DNA of 64,000 nucleotides from NCBI RefSeq assembly GCF_011038975.1, contig NZ_JAAKEC010000002.1, forward strand, positions 124,001-188,000, given 5' to 3'. Positions within the stretch are counted from its first letter, which is position 1; each line of letters opens with the position of its first letter. The position numbers and the translations under genes were made by a program. The notes beneath the pieces are model-generated. The model made no database searches, had not been told where the DNA came from, and saw only the letters and a list, made by a program, of their open reading frames with translations. The stretch is from Adlercreutzia sp. ZJ176 (lineage in GTDB: Bacteria; Actinomycetota; Coriobacteriia; Coriobacteriales; Eggerthellaceae). Shown here piece by piece: positions 25,548-34,779 of the stretch.

Positions 25548-26564
25548 TCAAGCGTTGGCGCTGAACGCCTTCATCAGCACGGCGATGATGCCGCAGAGCA
25601 GTCCGCCGACGACCCATGCGAGCCAGAAGTAGAGCTGGAACGGCGACGCGAACAGGAGCACGAGCCCCACGATGGTGGCGAGCATCATGACGGCGCCGCA
25701 GATCGCGCCGATGCGCTTGTCGGACTCGTGGGCCGAAATCATCTGCTGCTTCTGCTCATGGGGCAGGTCCGACGAGGCTATCTCCTCCGGCGTCAGGTAC
25801 TCCCCCGCGCTCTTGTTGTAGTCGTGCAGGTTGGTGCGCCCGAGCATCATGCCGCCGTGGATGATGAAGCGCACGCCGACGGCGATGAGGGAGAGCATGA
25901 CGGGCGTGCCCAAGACGTCCTCGTAGCTCGTGTCAGCGAGGAACACCACGGCACAGACGCCGAGGAAGATGCAGCAGATGCCGCCGATGAGCTCGCGCGA
26001 GAACGCCGACCGCGCCCGGGCCTTGTCCTCGGGGCGGTAGAAGTCGCTGACGTACGGATGGGCCTTCACGAAGGCCGAATGGCTCATGGCAGCGGGGATG
26101 ATGAGCGCAAGCCCCGCTGCGATCCCCGCGAAGAGCAGCAGGATGCTCAGCGAGACGAAGACGTTCGACGAGATGGCGTGCGCCGCCCCCTCGCTCGCCT
26201 CCCCGATTGCGCCGAACATCGCGCAGAGGGCCACCCCGAGGATGATGGCCATGACGCCGTTGGAGATCTTGTTGGCGAAGGAGCGCATCTGCTCGTCGTA
26301 GCCGAAGACGTCCTCCGGCTGTGCCGACCCGCTCACGGCGAGAGAGCTGTCCGCCTCCCGCGCCGTGAGGTCACCCTGCACGAGCTCGTCGAGCGTGCAG
26401 CTGAACACCTGGCACAGCGCCAGCAGCTTGTCCATCTCGGGATAGGACTTGCCCGCCTCCCATTTCGCGACGGACTGGCGGCTCACCCCCAGGCGCATGG
26501 CAAGCTGCTCTTGGGTCATGTTGTTCACCGCACGCAGGTGCACGAGGTTGTCTCTGAAGTTCAC
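25548..26564 (-). CDS. XRE-family regulator with membrane domain
   Basis: A 338-residue protein. The N-terminal helix-turn-helix (MTQEQLAMRLGVSRQSVAKWEAGKSYPEMDKL, residues about 16-47, of the Xre/Cro type) is followed by a linker. Then come about six hydrophobic segments, including MAIILGVALCAMFGAI, LSILLLFAGIAAGLALIIPA and AWVVGGLLCGIIAVLM. Membrane-tethered XRE regulators are common in Firmicutes and Coriobacteria, where they link envelope or signal status to local transcription. No target is evident; it may autoregulate. Confidence 0.88.
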   Translation of the reverse strand: MNFRDNLVHLRAVNNMTQEQLAMRLGVSRQSVAKWEAGKSYPEMDKLLALCQVFSCTLDELVQGDLTAREADSSLAVSGSAQPEDVFGYDEQMRSFANKISNGVMAIILGVALCAMFGAIGEASEGAAHAISSNVFVSLSILLLFAGIAAGLALIIPAAMSHSAFVKAHPYVSDFYRPEDKARARSAFSRELIGGICCIFLGVCAVVFLADTSYEDVLGTPVMLSLIAVGVRFIIHGGMMLGRTNLHDYNKSAGEYLTPEEIASSDLPHEQKQQMISAHESDKRIGAICGAVMMLATIVGLVLLFASPFQLYFWLAWVVGGLLCGIIAVLMKAFSANA

Positions 26565-26627
26565 GGTACTGCCTTTCTCTTTGCTGCATCCTCATTATCT
26601 CAAATGCCGTTGCAAAGTTAAGCGACC

Positions 26628-26660
26628 CTGCGGTTGCCCGCCACCAACCGCAGCGTGCTT
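26628..26660 (+). terminator. Hairpin with T-run, no plus-strand gene
   Basis: CTGCGGTTG (26628-26636) pairs with CAACCGCAG (26645-26653), then CGTGCTTTTT. It has terminator form in the plus direction, but no plus-strand gene ends here; it may end antisense or unannotated transcription. Confidence 0.35.
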
Positions 26661-26729
26661 TTTAGGCGTAAACCGCGCAGCCAGCGGTTGCAAAGCCCAG
26701 GTCAGAGGCAAGTTGAGAAGAATAGCGCC

Positions 26730-27194
26730 CTACTTTCGCGCCTCAAGGTCATCGAGCAGGGCGGTGCAGCCGGCGAGGACGTCGCGGTAGGTGGCGTCGA
26801 AGTCGCCCGTGTACCAGGGGTCGGCGATGTCCCCCATGCTGCCGGCGAACTCGAGGAGCTTGCGCACCTTGCCCTCGGGGTCGCCGGCGAACAAGCGGCG
26901 CATGTTGCGCACGTTCGCCTCGTCCATGCCGATGAGCAGGTTGAAGCGAGCGTAGTCGTCCTTGCGCAGGCGCCGCGCCGTCTTGCCGGCGCACGAGATG
27001 CCCACGCTCGCGAGCTTGCGGCGCGTGCCGTGGTGCACGGGGTTCCCGAGCTCCTCAGAGCTCGTGGCCGCGGAGGACGCCTCCACCACGTCCGCGAGCC
27101 CGCGCTTCTCAACCAGGTCGCGCATCACGAACTCGGCCATCGGCGAGCGGCAGATGTTGCCGTGGCACACGAACAGGATCTTAGTCGGCTTCAT
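26730..27194 (-). CDS. Low-molecular-weight protein tyrosine phosphatase
   Basis: A 154-residue phosphatase. The signature P-loop CHGNICRSPMAEF lies at the N terminus and the catalytic Asp is in IADPWYTGDF near the C terminus. ATG 27194 gives the usual beginning MKPTKILFVCHGN; the upstream in-frame extension to 27284 lacks similarity. It acts in the cytoplasm on phosphotyrosine proteins or possibly arsenate. Neighbours do not specify the target. Confidence 0.94.
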   Translation of the reverse strand: MKPTKILFVCHGNICRSPMAEFVMRDLVEKRGLADVVEASSAATSSEELGNPVHHGTRRKLASVGISCAGKTARRLRKDDYARFNLLIGMDEANVRNMRRLFAGDPEGKVRKLLEFAGSMGDIADPWYTGDFDATYRDVLAGCTALLDDLEARK

Positions 27195-27494
27195 AGTTCT
27201 CCTTCGGCTTTGCCGTCCTGGCGCGCATCGCGCGTCGACTGGCATCAGTCCGCTCGCAAGCGATCCACACACAGCTGCGCCCATGGAAACGCCCGCGTTG
27301 ACGCGCTAACGCGCTCCTTCAATTCTTTGACGTTCATTATAGAATGCTTCTACGACGAGCCTACGGGCAAGGCGCTACGCAACGAAAAGTCAGGTGCAGA
27401 ACTGCTCCCTTGCACCCGTGGGCTGCTAAACCGCCTTAGAATGAACGCAAGCTTGCTGCCGAAGAAGGCGGCCCTGTGATTCTGCGCCATCTCT

Positions 27495-27627
27495 CCCGTG
27501 TCATCCTGAGCGAGCGAAGCGAGTCGAAGGATCTGGCTCCGGACATGGCGCGCCCGCATGCGCAACCCTCTTGCGACCAGATCCTTCGACTCCGCGCCTA
27601 CGGCGCTCCGCTCAGGATGACACGGGG
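27495..27627. repeat. MITE-like intergenic inverted repeat, copy 1
   Basis: A 133-base element bounded by CCCGTGTCATCCTGAGCG and its near complement CGCTCAGGATGACACGGGG. The inner arms AGTCGAAGGATCTGG and CCAGATCCTTCGACT can fold into a long imperfect hairpin, with a GCATGCGCAACC segment near the centre. A nearly identical copy lies at 43003-43137 and a degraded half copy at 41111-41190. No coding frame is credible inside. Confidence 0.85.
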
Positions 27628-28172
27628 GATCACCTGACGCGGGCTTTGCTCAGGATGACACGAGGTGGGCATCTAGCGCGGGCTTTGCTCGAGATGACAT
27701 GGGGAATGACACAGCAGGCGTTTCGCGCAGGCGAGGAGACTAGAACCACTGCAAGAGCGCTCCGCTCAGGATGACACGGGGTGGGTACCTGACGCGGGTG
27801 CTCTGCTCGGGATGGCCGGGAAGAGATGTGCTCCTAGGCGCGAGTTCGAGCGCGTGTGCCCGCGTCATGATGTGCGGGAGAAGCCAAGCCTCGTGGCGTC
27901 AAAAGCAAGCGCGAAGCGCTTAGCACTTGCAGGTGAACCTCGCGGCAAACGTGCGCTGACGACCACTAAAGAGAGCAAAACGACGCGGTATTAGATCGAT
28001 CTTCTCCCAGTGTCCTTAAAGCCGACACTTAGCTGGCATTTGTTTACTATTCAGACTCCCCACAGCAGTTTAATATAGTTGAAAAAGCTTGTTGACTCTG
28101 ATCAGCAGCGAGCGAGCGCGGCATGGCGCTTTGGAGCTGCCCTGGGCGAAAACTGACAAGCTAGGGGGAATT
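27628..28172. other. Non-coding stretch with degenerate repeats and regulatory region
   Basis: Bases 27628-27810 hold degenerate direct repeats of about 40-50 bases (ATGACACGGGGTGGG, CCTGACGCGGGCTTTGCTC), the same family as at 43130-43320. From about 27990 the DNA becomes AT-rich and precedes the TetR gene; it contains the inverted repeat AGTGTC-N9-GACACT (28009-28029), a candidate operator. No RNA gene is recognised. Confidence 0.6.
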
Positions 28173-28745
28173 ATGAATGCAGATGCAGGCGAACCGAATC
28201 GAAACGACTTTCGCGGTCGAGTCACCCGGAAGATGCTCTGGGATGCGTTGTTCTCCTTGATCGAGGAGCGTCACTTCGACAACATCAGCGTGAAGGACAT
28301 CTGCGCTCGGTCGCATGTGAACCGCTCGACGTTCTACAACCACTTCGAGAGCAAGTTCGACCTGCTCAACTACGGCATATACGAGATCATGCCCGAGGAG
28401 GCCAACCTCATCGCCGCCGACTCGCCGCGCAGGGGCGAGTCGGGCAAGCCCCCTTCTCCTCACGAGGCCATATTCAACTACGTGTACAAGTACCAGCGGT
28501 TCTTCGGCAACCTCTTCGTCGTGAAGGGCATCAGCGACCACGTGCTCACGAGCATGATCGCAGGCACCTCTGACTTCCTGAACTTCAGGAAGCAGGACGA
28601 GAACCGCCCGTGCGTTCCTCTGGAAGTGGAGGCCTTGATGTACTTCGGCGCCGTCAGCACCTTGACGGTGTGGTGGCTCAAGAACAAGTGCTCCACGCCC
28701 GTGGAGGACATGATCCGCTACGTCGACACCGTCCTGCGCCTCTAG
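28173..28745 (+). CDS. TetR/AcrR-family regulator
   Basis: A 190-residue regulator with the recognition segment ISVKDICARSHVNRSTFYNHFESKFDL in the N-terminal domain (about residues 33-60). ATG 28173 follows CTAGGGGGAA; the in-frame extension to 28089 has no family similarity. It is convergent with the diaphorase/radical-SAM operon that ends 97 bases away, so it may regulate that operon or an unlinked one. The helix-turn-helix closely resembles that at 16098, suggesting paralogues. Confidence 0.88.
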   Translation: MNADAGEPNRNDFRGRVTRKMLWDALFSLIEERHFDNISVKDICARSHVNRSTFYNHFESKFDLLNYGIYEIMPEEANLIAADSPRRGESGKPPSPHEAIFNYVYKYQRFFGNLFVVKGISDHVLTSMIAGTSDFLNFRKQDENRPCVPLEVEALMYFGAVSTLTVWWLKNKCSTPVEDMIRYVDTVLRL

Positions 28746-28841
28746 CGCCTCAAGCGCCTCAAGCAGGCGCCTCGTCGGACGTCGCCGCCACCTGTACCAA
28801 GAGCGTCCCGCCCGGCGCGTGTCATCAGCGCCAGGTGCCCG

Positions 28842-29540
28842 CTAAACACGCGCAAGCTCCAGGGCGCCTGCCGGGCAGACGTCAACGCAAGCCCGGCAGG
28901 CCGTGCAGGCGCGGGCGCTGGCGGAAGCGTCGCCGCCGTCCCCTATGCACGCCACCCGATACGCCGAGCCCCGGCCGAGAAAGCAGAGGATGCCCGCCCC
29001 CGCAGACGAGCAGGCATCCACGCAGCGGCCGCAGCGCACGCACGCCTGCGCATCGACCCTCATCGGCCCCGCTGCGTCGCAGAGGACCGCCTCCCTCCCG
29101 CGCGGCGCGGCGCCGGAGTTCCCGCCCGGGCGCGGCGCTGCGCACGACCCCCAGCTCGAGCGCAGCGGAGCGCCCAGGTGATGCGCGATTTCTCGCAAGT
29201 CGCACGTCCCCTGCTCCCGGAAGCGCGCACATGAGCCGCATCGCACTTGATGCGTTGCCATGACCAGGTCGAAGCTCGCGCGCGCCCATGCGAGCGCCTG
29301 CACGTCGCGCGTGTCGACGACCATGCCGGCCTCCGCCTTCGCCTCGCAGGCGAACACGGGCTCGTCGCGCCCCTCCACGCCGACCGTGCACAGCCGACAT
29401 GCCGCCCGCACGGGCAGGTCGGCGCTTGCGAAGCACAGGTGCGGCACGTAGGATCCGCTGCGCAGCAGGACGCCGAGCAGGTTCTCCCCGTGCTCTGCCT
29501 CGATGCGACGGCCGTCAACGACCAGGCTCACCGTGCTCAT
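28842..29540 (-). CDS. NuoG-like Fe-S subunit lacking a catalytic domain
   Basis: A 232-residue electron-transfer protein equal to the N-terminal part of NuoG or of [FeFe]-hydrogenase HydA. In order it has a plant-type [2Fe-2S] domain (CFASADLPVRAACRLC and a later Cys in VFACEAK), a His-Cys type cluster region (HQVRCGSC...GTC, with wider spacing than usual), and two [4Fe-4S] motifs (CVRCGRCVDAC and CTACRACVDVC). It ends right after the last cluster, so neither a hydrogenase H-cluster nor a molybdopterin domain is present. ATG 29540 overlaps the NuoF-like stop. It likely passes electrons from the diaphorase to other operon proteins. Confidence 0.88.
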   Translation of the reverse strand: MSTVSLVVDGRRIEAEHGENLLGVLLRSGSYVPHLCFASADLPVRAACRLCTVGVEGRDEPVFACEAKAEAGMVVDTRDVQALAWARASFDLVMATHQVRCGSCARFREQGTCDLREIAHHLGAPLRSSWGSCAAPRPGGNSGAAPRGREAVLCDAAGPMRVDAQACVRCGRCVDACSSAGAGILCFLGRGSAYRVACIGDGGDASASARACTACRACVDVCPAGALELARV

Positions 29541-31510
29541 GCCCCTCCCTTCGTCCGCTGGCGCTTCGCCGGCGTCACCTTCCGCACCGCGCGGTGGTTG
29601 ACGCCGGCGCACGAGTCAACGCAGATGGCACACCGCACGCACAGGTCATCGTCGATTTCGTGGGTGCGGTACATCCGCCCCGACAACCCGTCATATCCGA
29701 GCGCCGACGTGATGGCCTCGCACACCACGCTGCACTGCTCGCAGGCGCTCGTGCACCCGACGTCCTCGAACTCGTACGAGATCAGGTCACGGCACACGAG
29801 CGCCGGGCACATGCGGCGCTCGACGTGGGCCCTGAACTCGTCCTCGAAGAACCTCAGCGCCGTGATGACGGGGCTCGGCGCCGTGCGCCCGAGGTTGCAC
29901 GCGGAGGCTCGCCGCAGGTGCACAGCAAGGCTCCTCAAGGCCTCAAGACTCTCCTCGCTCCCCTCCCCGCGGGCCACAGCCCCCAAGATGTCGAGCATGA
30001 GCTGCCCGCCGACGCGGCACGGCACGCACTTGCCGCACGACTCGGACTGCGTGAACTCCAGGAAGTAGCGCGCCATCTCGACCATGCAGTCATCCTGCGA
30101 CATGACCACCATGCCTCCTGAGCCCATGATGATCCCGGCGTCGCGGAGCGACTCGAAGTCCACCGGCAGGTCGAGCGCCGACGCGGGGAGGAACCCTCCC
30201 GAGGGGCCGCCGATCTGGATCGCCTTGAACACGGTCTCGGGAGCGCGCGGACGCGTGCAGTACCCGCCGTTCCCTATGTTCGGCGTCTCCCTCCCCGGCT
30301 TCTCGGCGTTGGGGTCCACCATGCCGCCGCCCGCGTCGTAGAGGATCGCGCGCAGCGTCGAGCCCAGGGGGACCTCCACCAGCCCGGGCCGCGCCACTTT
30401 TCCCGTCAGGCAGAACACGCCCGTCCCGGGAGACGACGCGGTTCCGATGCCCCTGAACCACCGCGCGCCCCGCTCGATGATGTGGCGGACGTACGCGAGC
30501 GTCTTCACGTTGTCGATCACGGTGGGGCGGTCGAGGAATCCCCGCTCAGCGGGGTACGGGGGCCTCAGGCGCGGCTCGCCGCGCCGCCCCTCCATCGAGG
30601 CGATCAGCGCGGTCTCCTCCCCGCACACGAAGGCGCCCGCCGCCTCGAACACGTCCACGTCGAAGGAGAGCGCCGCCCCGAGGACGTCCTCGCCGAGCAG
30701 GCGTGCGTCACGCGCCTGGCGAATCGCCTGGCGCATCCTGTCGACGGCCAGCGGGTACTCCGCGCGCACGTACACGCGCCCTTCGCGCGCCCCTACGGCG
30801 TACCCTGCGATGAGCATGCCCTCGAGGACGGCATGGGGGTCGCTCTCGATGATCACGCGGTCGACGAACGACCCGGGGTCGCCCTCGTCCGCGTTGCAGA
30901 CGATCACCTTCTCCGCCCCGTCGGCCTCCCGGCACGCACGCCACTTCACGCCGGTGGGAAAGCCGGCTCCTCCGCGGCCCCGCAGGCCCGCCTGGGCGAT
31001 CTCCTCGATCACGTCGTCGGGGCTGAGCTCAAGCGCGCGCCGCAGGGCCTCATAGCCTCCGCGCCGCCGGTAGTCGTCGATCGAGCAGGGGTCGACGATC
31101 CCGCAGTTTTCCATGACCACCCGCCGCTCGAGGGCGTTGCGCGCCGCAAGCGCCTCCGATGCGATCGCCCCGTCGTCCTCGAGGCGCCCCAGATAGAAGT
31201 CGCTCTCCGGCTCCTCCTCGCCAAAGCACGTCCTCAGCAGGTAGCGCGCCGCCACGGCGTCAAGGTAGCCGAACGCGTTCACGCGCCCTGAGGGCGCCTC
31301 GACCGTGACGAGGGGCTCTGCATAGCAATGCCCCAAGCACCCCACCTCGACCAGCCGGTAGGGCAAGCCGAGCTCCGCGATCTCGACGCGAAGCGCCTCG
31401 AGGACCTCGAGCGCGCCGACCGAGCGCCCGCACGTCGCCGTGCCGACCGCGATCGCGCGCAGCCTCTCGCCGCCCGCGCCGTCGCGAGCGCCTTTGACGT
31501 CAGCCGGCAT
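29537..31510 (-). CDS. NuoF-like NAD(P)H-binding diaphorase subunit
   Basis: A 657-residue flavoprotein like HndC/HydB/NuoF. An N-terminal thioredoxin-like [2Fe-2S] domain (TATCGRS, VGCLGHCY) precedes the FMN/NADH core (GLRGRGGAGFPTGVKW, CNADEGDPGSFVDR). The N3-type cluster SESCGKCVPCRVG comes next, then C-terminal ferredoxin-like motifs (CTSACEQCSVVC and CVRCAICVDSC). It should oxidise NADH or NADPH and reduce Fe-S partners. ATG 31510 overlaps the NuoE-like stop by eleven bases. With NuoE and NuoG partners but no hydrogenase, it is a diaphorase for the operon's other enzymes. Confidence 0.93.
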   Translation of the reverse strand: MPADVKGARDGAGGERLRAIAVGTATCGRSVGALEVLEALRVEIAELGLPYRLVEVGCLGHCYAEPLVTVEAPSGRVNAFGYLDAVAARYLLRTCFGEEEPESDFYLGRLEDDGAIASEALAARNALERRVVMENCGIVDPCSIDDYRRRGGYEALRRALELSPDDVIEEIAQAGLRGRGGAGFPTGVKWRACREADGAEKVIVCNADEGDPGSFVDRVIIESDPHAVLEGMLIAGYAVGAREGRVYVRAEYPLAVDRMRQAIRQARDARLLGEDVLGAALSFDVDVFEAAGAFVCGEETALIASMEGRRGEPRLRPPYPAERGFLDRPTVIDNVKTLAYVRHIIERGARWFRGIGTASSPGTGVFCLTGKVARPGLVEVPLGSTLRAILYDAGGGMVDPNAEKPGRETPNIGNGGYCTRPRAPETVFKAIQIGGPSGGFLPASALDLPVDFESLRDAGIIMGSGGMVVMSQDDCMVEMARYFLEFTQSESCGKCVPCRVGGQLMLDILGAVARGEGSEESLEALRSLAVHLRRASACNLGRTAPSPVITALRFFEDEFRAHVERRMCPALVCRDLISYEFEDVGCTSACEQCSVVCEAITSALGYDGLSGRMYRTHEIDDDLCVRCAICVDSCAGVNHRAVRKVTPAKRQRTKGGA

Positions 31511-32036
31511 CGCCCACGCCCCTGCCCGCGCTGTCGCCCGCACCATCGCCCCTGCCCGCACCATTGCCCTCACCCGCGTCGCCGTCCGCCCCCGCGGCGC
31601 GGCGCGCACGCTCGTCGCCCGCGCAGACCTCGTTGAACACCGTGCGAACCTCGGCGCTGCTCATGCACCCGTGGACCTCGCCGTCGACCATGACGGCGGG
31701 AGCGACGCTGCAGCACCCGATGCAGGCGACGCGCTCGAGGTCAAACGCGCCGTCTGCGGTGGTCTGCCCCGGTTCTATCCCCAAGAGGCGCGACCACTCG
31801 TCGAGGATGAGCGCGCTCCCCCTCACGTGGCACGCCGTGCCCGCGCACACCTTGACCGAGTGCCGCCCGGGCGGGTTGAACCTGAACTGGCCGTAGAAGC
31901 TCGCCACCGCGTACACGTCGGCCTTCGTGATGCCGAGGGAGGCGGCGATCTTTCCGACCTGCTCGTCGGGCACGTACCCGTGCTCTCTTTGGACGGCCTG
32001 CAGCGTCGGCAGCAACGACTCTCGCTTTGCGTCCAC
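31500..32036 (-). CDS. NuoE-like [2Fe-2S] subunit
   Basis: A 178-residue thioredoxin-fold subunit of the diaphorase. Cluster cysteines are in CAGTACHV and CIGCCSVAP. The first 137 residues match NuoE; the last 40 are an Ala/Gly/Asp/Arg-rich low-complexity tail (GEGNGAGRGDGAG). GTG 32036 has GGGAG upstream and begins four bases after the preceding stop; another GTG at 32057 would overlap that gene. Confidence 0.92.
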   Translation of the reverse strand: MDAKRESLLPTLQAVQREHGYVPDEQVGKIAASLGITKADVYAVASFYGQFRFNPPGRHSVKVCAGTACHVRGSALILDEWSRLLGIEPGQTTADGAFDLERVACIGCCSVAPAVMVDGEVHGCMSSAEVRTVFNEVCAGDERARRAAGADGDAGEGNGAGRGDGAGDSAGRGVGDAG

Positions 32037-32037
32037 G

Positions 32038-33456
32038 CTAGTCTCCCGCGCCCTCACGCGCAGCCCTCAGAAACTCGTCAGAGGTCTGCCGCATGATCTC
32101 TTCGACGAGGTCCTCCTGCCCGTAGGCCCTCAGGCGCCTGATCGCGGCATCGGAGGTGTAGAAGCTGCGGTAGGCCCGGATCAGGTACTCGTGCATCTCC
32201 TGGGGCGTGACATGCGCGCTTTCGATGTTGTACTTGCCGTAGGAGATGTCTGCCCACGTGTCCTTGCGCACCAGGTCCTGCTCGACCGCATGCTCGTAGA
32301 GCGGGCTGCCCGGGAACGCGGAGCAGATGAAGAACTCCGCGTAGTCGAGGTTGATCTCGCTCGCAAACGCGATGGTCCGCTCGATCTCCTCCGCCGTCTC
32401 GCTCGGAAAGCCGATGATGAAGAAGCCCCACGAGCGCATGCTCGCCTCGTGGGTCCACCTCACCGCGTCGGCCATCTGGGCAAGCGTCTCGCGCTTGCCG
32501 ACCAGGTCGAGGATGCGCTGGGACCCCGACTCGATCCCGTAGTACACGATGCGGCAGCCCGCGCCCGCCATCGCGCGCAGCATCTCAGGCGATACCGTGT
32601 CGGCGCGGGCGCTGCACGTCCAGTTGACCTCGTACCCGCGCTCCACGATGCCGTCGCAGATGTCCATGACGCGCCGCTTGTCGAGCGTGAACAGGTCGTC
32701 GACGAACTCGAAGCTGTTCATGTGGAACTTCTCGACGATCTCCCCGATCTCGTCGAGGATGCTCTCCGCCGAGCGCTTCCGGTAGCGGCTTCCGCCGATG
32801 AAGGGCGCCGCGCAGAACTTGCAGCCGAACGGGCAGCCCCGGCTCGAGACGATCGAGGCCGTCCGGTGCGGGTGCCCGCCCGAGGCGTAGAGTTCCATCG
32901 GCAGCAGGTGCCGGGCCGGGAAGGGCAAGGCGTCCAGGTCCTGGATGCAAGGGCGCTCGGGCGTCAGGACGATCGCGCCCTCGCCGTCGCGGAACGCCAG
33001 CCCGCGCACCCCCGCGAAGTCGCGCGCGCCGCCCTCGATCGCGTCGAGGAGCTCGACGAACGTCTCCTCGCCCTCCCCGACGCACACCAGGTCAAGCTCT
33101 GCGCACTCCGCGAGCGTCTCGCGCGGGAAGCGGGAGGCGTGTATGCCCCCGAGCGCCAGCAACGCCCCGGGGCAGGCGCGGCGCGCCGCGCGCACCGCGT
33201 CGAAGGCGTCCATCAGCGTCGTCGTCGTCGCGGTGACGCCCACCACGTCAGGGTCAAGCCTCCGGACGGCGTCGTGCAGCTCGTCGAGGCTCAGGTGCAG
33301 CGCGTTCGCGTCGATGATGCGGACGCTGCGCCCGACGGCCTCCACCGCTGCCGCTATGTAGGCTATCCCCATGTTCGGCGCCGTGCAGGAGAAGAACTCG
33401 CCGCTGGGGAACGTGCTCGCGTCGACCACGTGGGGGTTGATCAGAACCAGGTCCAT
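32038..33456 (-). CDS. B12-binding-domain radical SAM protein
   Basis: A 472-residue radical SAM enzyme of the cobalamin-binding (BchE/methylase-like) class. An N-terminal Rossmann-like domain (LVLINPHV, then VVGVTATTTTLMDAFDAV and ALGGIHAS) is typical of B12-binding radical SAM proteins, though the DxHxxG motif is not seen, so bound cobalamin is uncertain. The radical SAM triad is GCPFGCKFCAAPF (about residue 217). Such enzymes often methylate unreactive carbons or rearrange rings. It lies between a Tes/MJ0619-like radical SAM gene and a diaphorase, implying a shared pathway and electron supply. The product is unknown. Confidence 0.9.
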   Translation of the reverse strand: MDLVLINPHVVDASTFPSGEFFSCTAPNMGIAYIAAAVEAVGRSVRIIDANALHLSLDELHDAVRRLDPDVVGVTATTTTLMDAFDAVRAARRACPGALLALGGIHASRFPRETLAECAELDLVCVGEGEETFVELLDAIEGGARDFAGVRGLAFRDGEGAIVLTPERPCIQDLDALPFPARHLLPMELYASGGHPHRTASIVSSRGCPFGCKFCAAPFIGGSRYRKRSAESILDEIGEIVEKFHMNSFEFVDDLFTLDKRRVMDICDGIVERGYEVNWTCSARADTVSPEMLRAMAGAGCRIVYYGIESGSQRILDLVGKRETLAQMADAVRWTHEASMRSWGFFIIGFPSETAEEIERTIAFASEINLDYAEFFICSAFPGSPLYEHAVEQDLVRKDTWADISYGKYNIESAHVTPQEMHEYLIRAYRSFYTSDAAIRRLRAYGQEDLVEEIMRQTSDEFLRAAREGAGD

Positions 33457-33475
33457 GGCACCGCTCTTCCGCGCG

Positions 33476-34777
33476 CTACCGCTGCGTCGGGTAGGGGTAC
33501 AGCCTCTGCCCTTCGGCGTTCGTCAGATGGTAGGCGCAGAACGGCACGGTTCGCCCGTCAGGGGCCTGCACGCCTAAGTTGCAACGTTCGACGCGCTTGG
33601 CGTCGAACGTCCACGCGTCCATGAAGCACATCACGAGGATCGGCAGGCCCCGCGGGATGGCCCCGCGGTACTTCCGCAGCGCGACGTCCACGAAGGTCGA
33701 GCCCTGGGTGCTCCCGTCGGCGAAGAAGTCCTTGTACTCCTGCTCGCCGATGCTTTGGGACAGCGGGATGAAGAACTCGTCATCCCCCACCAGGTAGGTC
33801 GAGCAGTCGCACAGCGGGCTCACGCAGTTGAGCGGGTAGAAGTCCCGGGCCTTGACCATGCCGTCCGTCTGCTCCTCGATCATCTTGACGACGTCGCCCA
33901 TGGTGATGTGCCGCTCCCGCTCCACGTCGAACCGCCCGGAGAAGAACGCGGGCTGGAAGGAGATTCCCTCGATGACGTCCATGTTTCCCATCGCGAAGCG
34001 GATGATGTCGGCGAGCTGGTGGTCGTTCACCCCGCGGACCACCGCGGGAGCCAGGATGACCGGCAGGCCCGCCTGCCGGCAGTGCTCGATGGCCTGCATC
34101 TTCAGCTCGTGGACGCCCTCGCCCCTCAGCTTCTCCGTCACCTCGCTCGTCACGCCGTCGAACTGCAGGTACACGTTCGAGCAGCCGGACTCCCTGAGGA
34201 GGTGCGCGTAGCCCGGGTCCCGCCCGAGGGCGATGCCGTTCGTGTTGAGCTCGACCACCTCGAAGCCCGCCTCGTGGGCCGCGGCGATGATCTCGGGCAG
34301 GTCGGCGCGCACCGTCGGCTCGCCGCCTGTGATCTGCAGCGTCGCCTCGGAGTACTCGCGTTGGCGTATGCCGCGCATCTGCTCGACGAGCTCCTCGAAG
34401 GAAGGCTCCTTGAGCTGCTCGCCGGCTGACATGAAGCACACCGGGCAGCGCATGTTGCAGCGGTACGTCACCTCGATCTCGGCGAGGGATATCCAGTTTC
34501 GGTGGGACGAGCACAGGCCGCAGTCGTGGGGGCATGACCCCGACGACGGGGTCTGGGCGGCGCGCGTCTTGGCGGGAAAGTCGAAGCCGGAGCACCACTC
34601 GTAGTGCGCGGCGTCAGGCCAGACGTACACCTCGAAGTCGCCGTGCTCCGGGCAGCTCTTGCCTTGGTACACCTCGCCGTCCCGCTCGTACACGACCGCC
34701 GGGATGCTCGCCAGGCAATGCGGGCACACGCTGCTCGTCTCGCTGATCACCCGCGCGTTATCCGGAACCTGAAACAT
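33476..34777 (-). CDS. Radical SAM protein of the MJ0619/Tes-like family
   Basis: A 433-residue radical SAM enzyme. The N-terminal region carries zinc- or cluster-binding cysteines (CPHCLASIPAVVYERDGE, KSCPEHGDFEVYVW, CPHDCGLCSSH), the radical SAM triad is CNMRCPVCFMSAGE, and further cysteines occur later (LNCVSPLCDCSTYL). This architecture is that of archaeal MJ0619-type methyltransferases, tetraether lipid synthase (Tes) and bacterial membrane-spanning-lipid synthase relatives. AAGGAGAGG precedes ATG 34777. The natural substrate here could be a lipid or a cofactor; I cannot decide from sequence. Confidence 0.87.
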   Translation of the reverse strand: MFQVPDNARVISETSSVCPHCLASIPAVVYERDGEVYQGKSCPEHGDFEVYVWPDAAHYEWCSGFDFPAKTRAAQTPSSGSCPHDCGLCSSHRNWISLAEIEVTYRCNMRCPVCFMSAGEQLKEPSFEELVEQMRGIRQREYSEATLQITGGEPTVRADLPEIIAAAHEAGFEVVELNTNGIALGRDPGYAHLLRESGCSNVYLQFDGVTSEVTEKLRGEGVHELKMQAIEHCRQAGLPVILAPAVVRGVNDHQLADIIRFAMGNMDVIEGISFQPAFFSGRFDVERERHITMGDVVKMIEEQTDGMVKARDFYPLNCVSPLCDCSTYLVGDDEFFIPLSQSIGEQEYKDFFADGSTQGSTFVDVALRKYRGAIPRGLPILVMCFMDAWTFDAKRVERCNLGVQAPDGRTVPFCAYHLTNAEGQRLYPYPTQR

Positions 34778-34779
34778 GG

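Noticed and set aside
27571-27994. Short plus-strand frames in the repeat region
   Set aside because: They follow MITE-like and direct repeats, have no ribosome site and no recognisable protein features.
28842-32036. NADH-dependent [FeFe]-hydrogenase
   Set aside because: The NuoG-like gene stops after the ferredoxin clusters; no H-cluster motifs occur in the operon.
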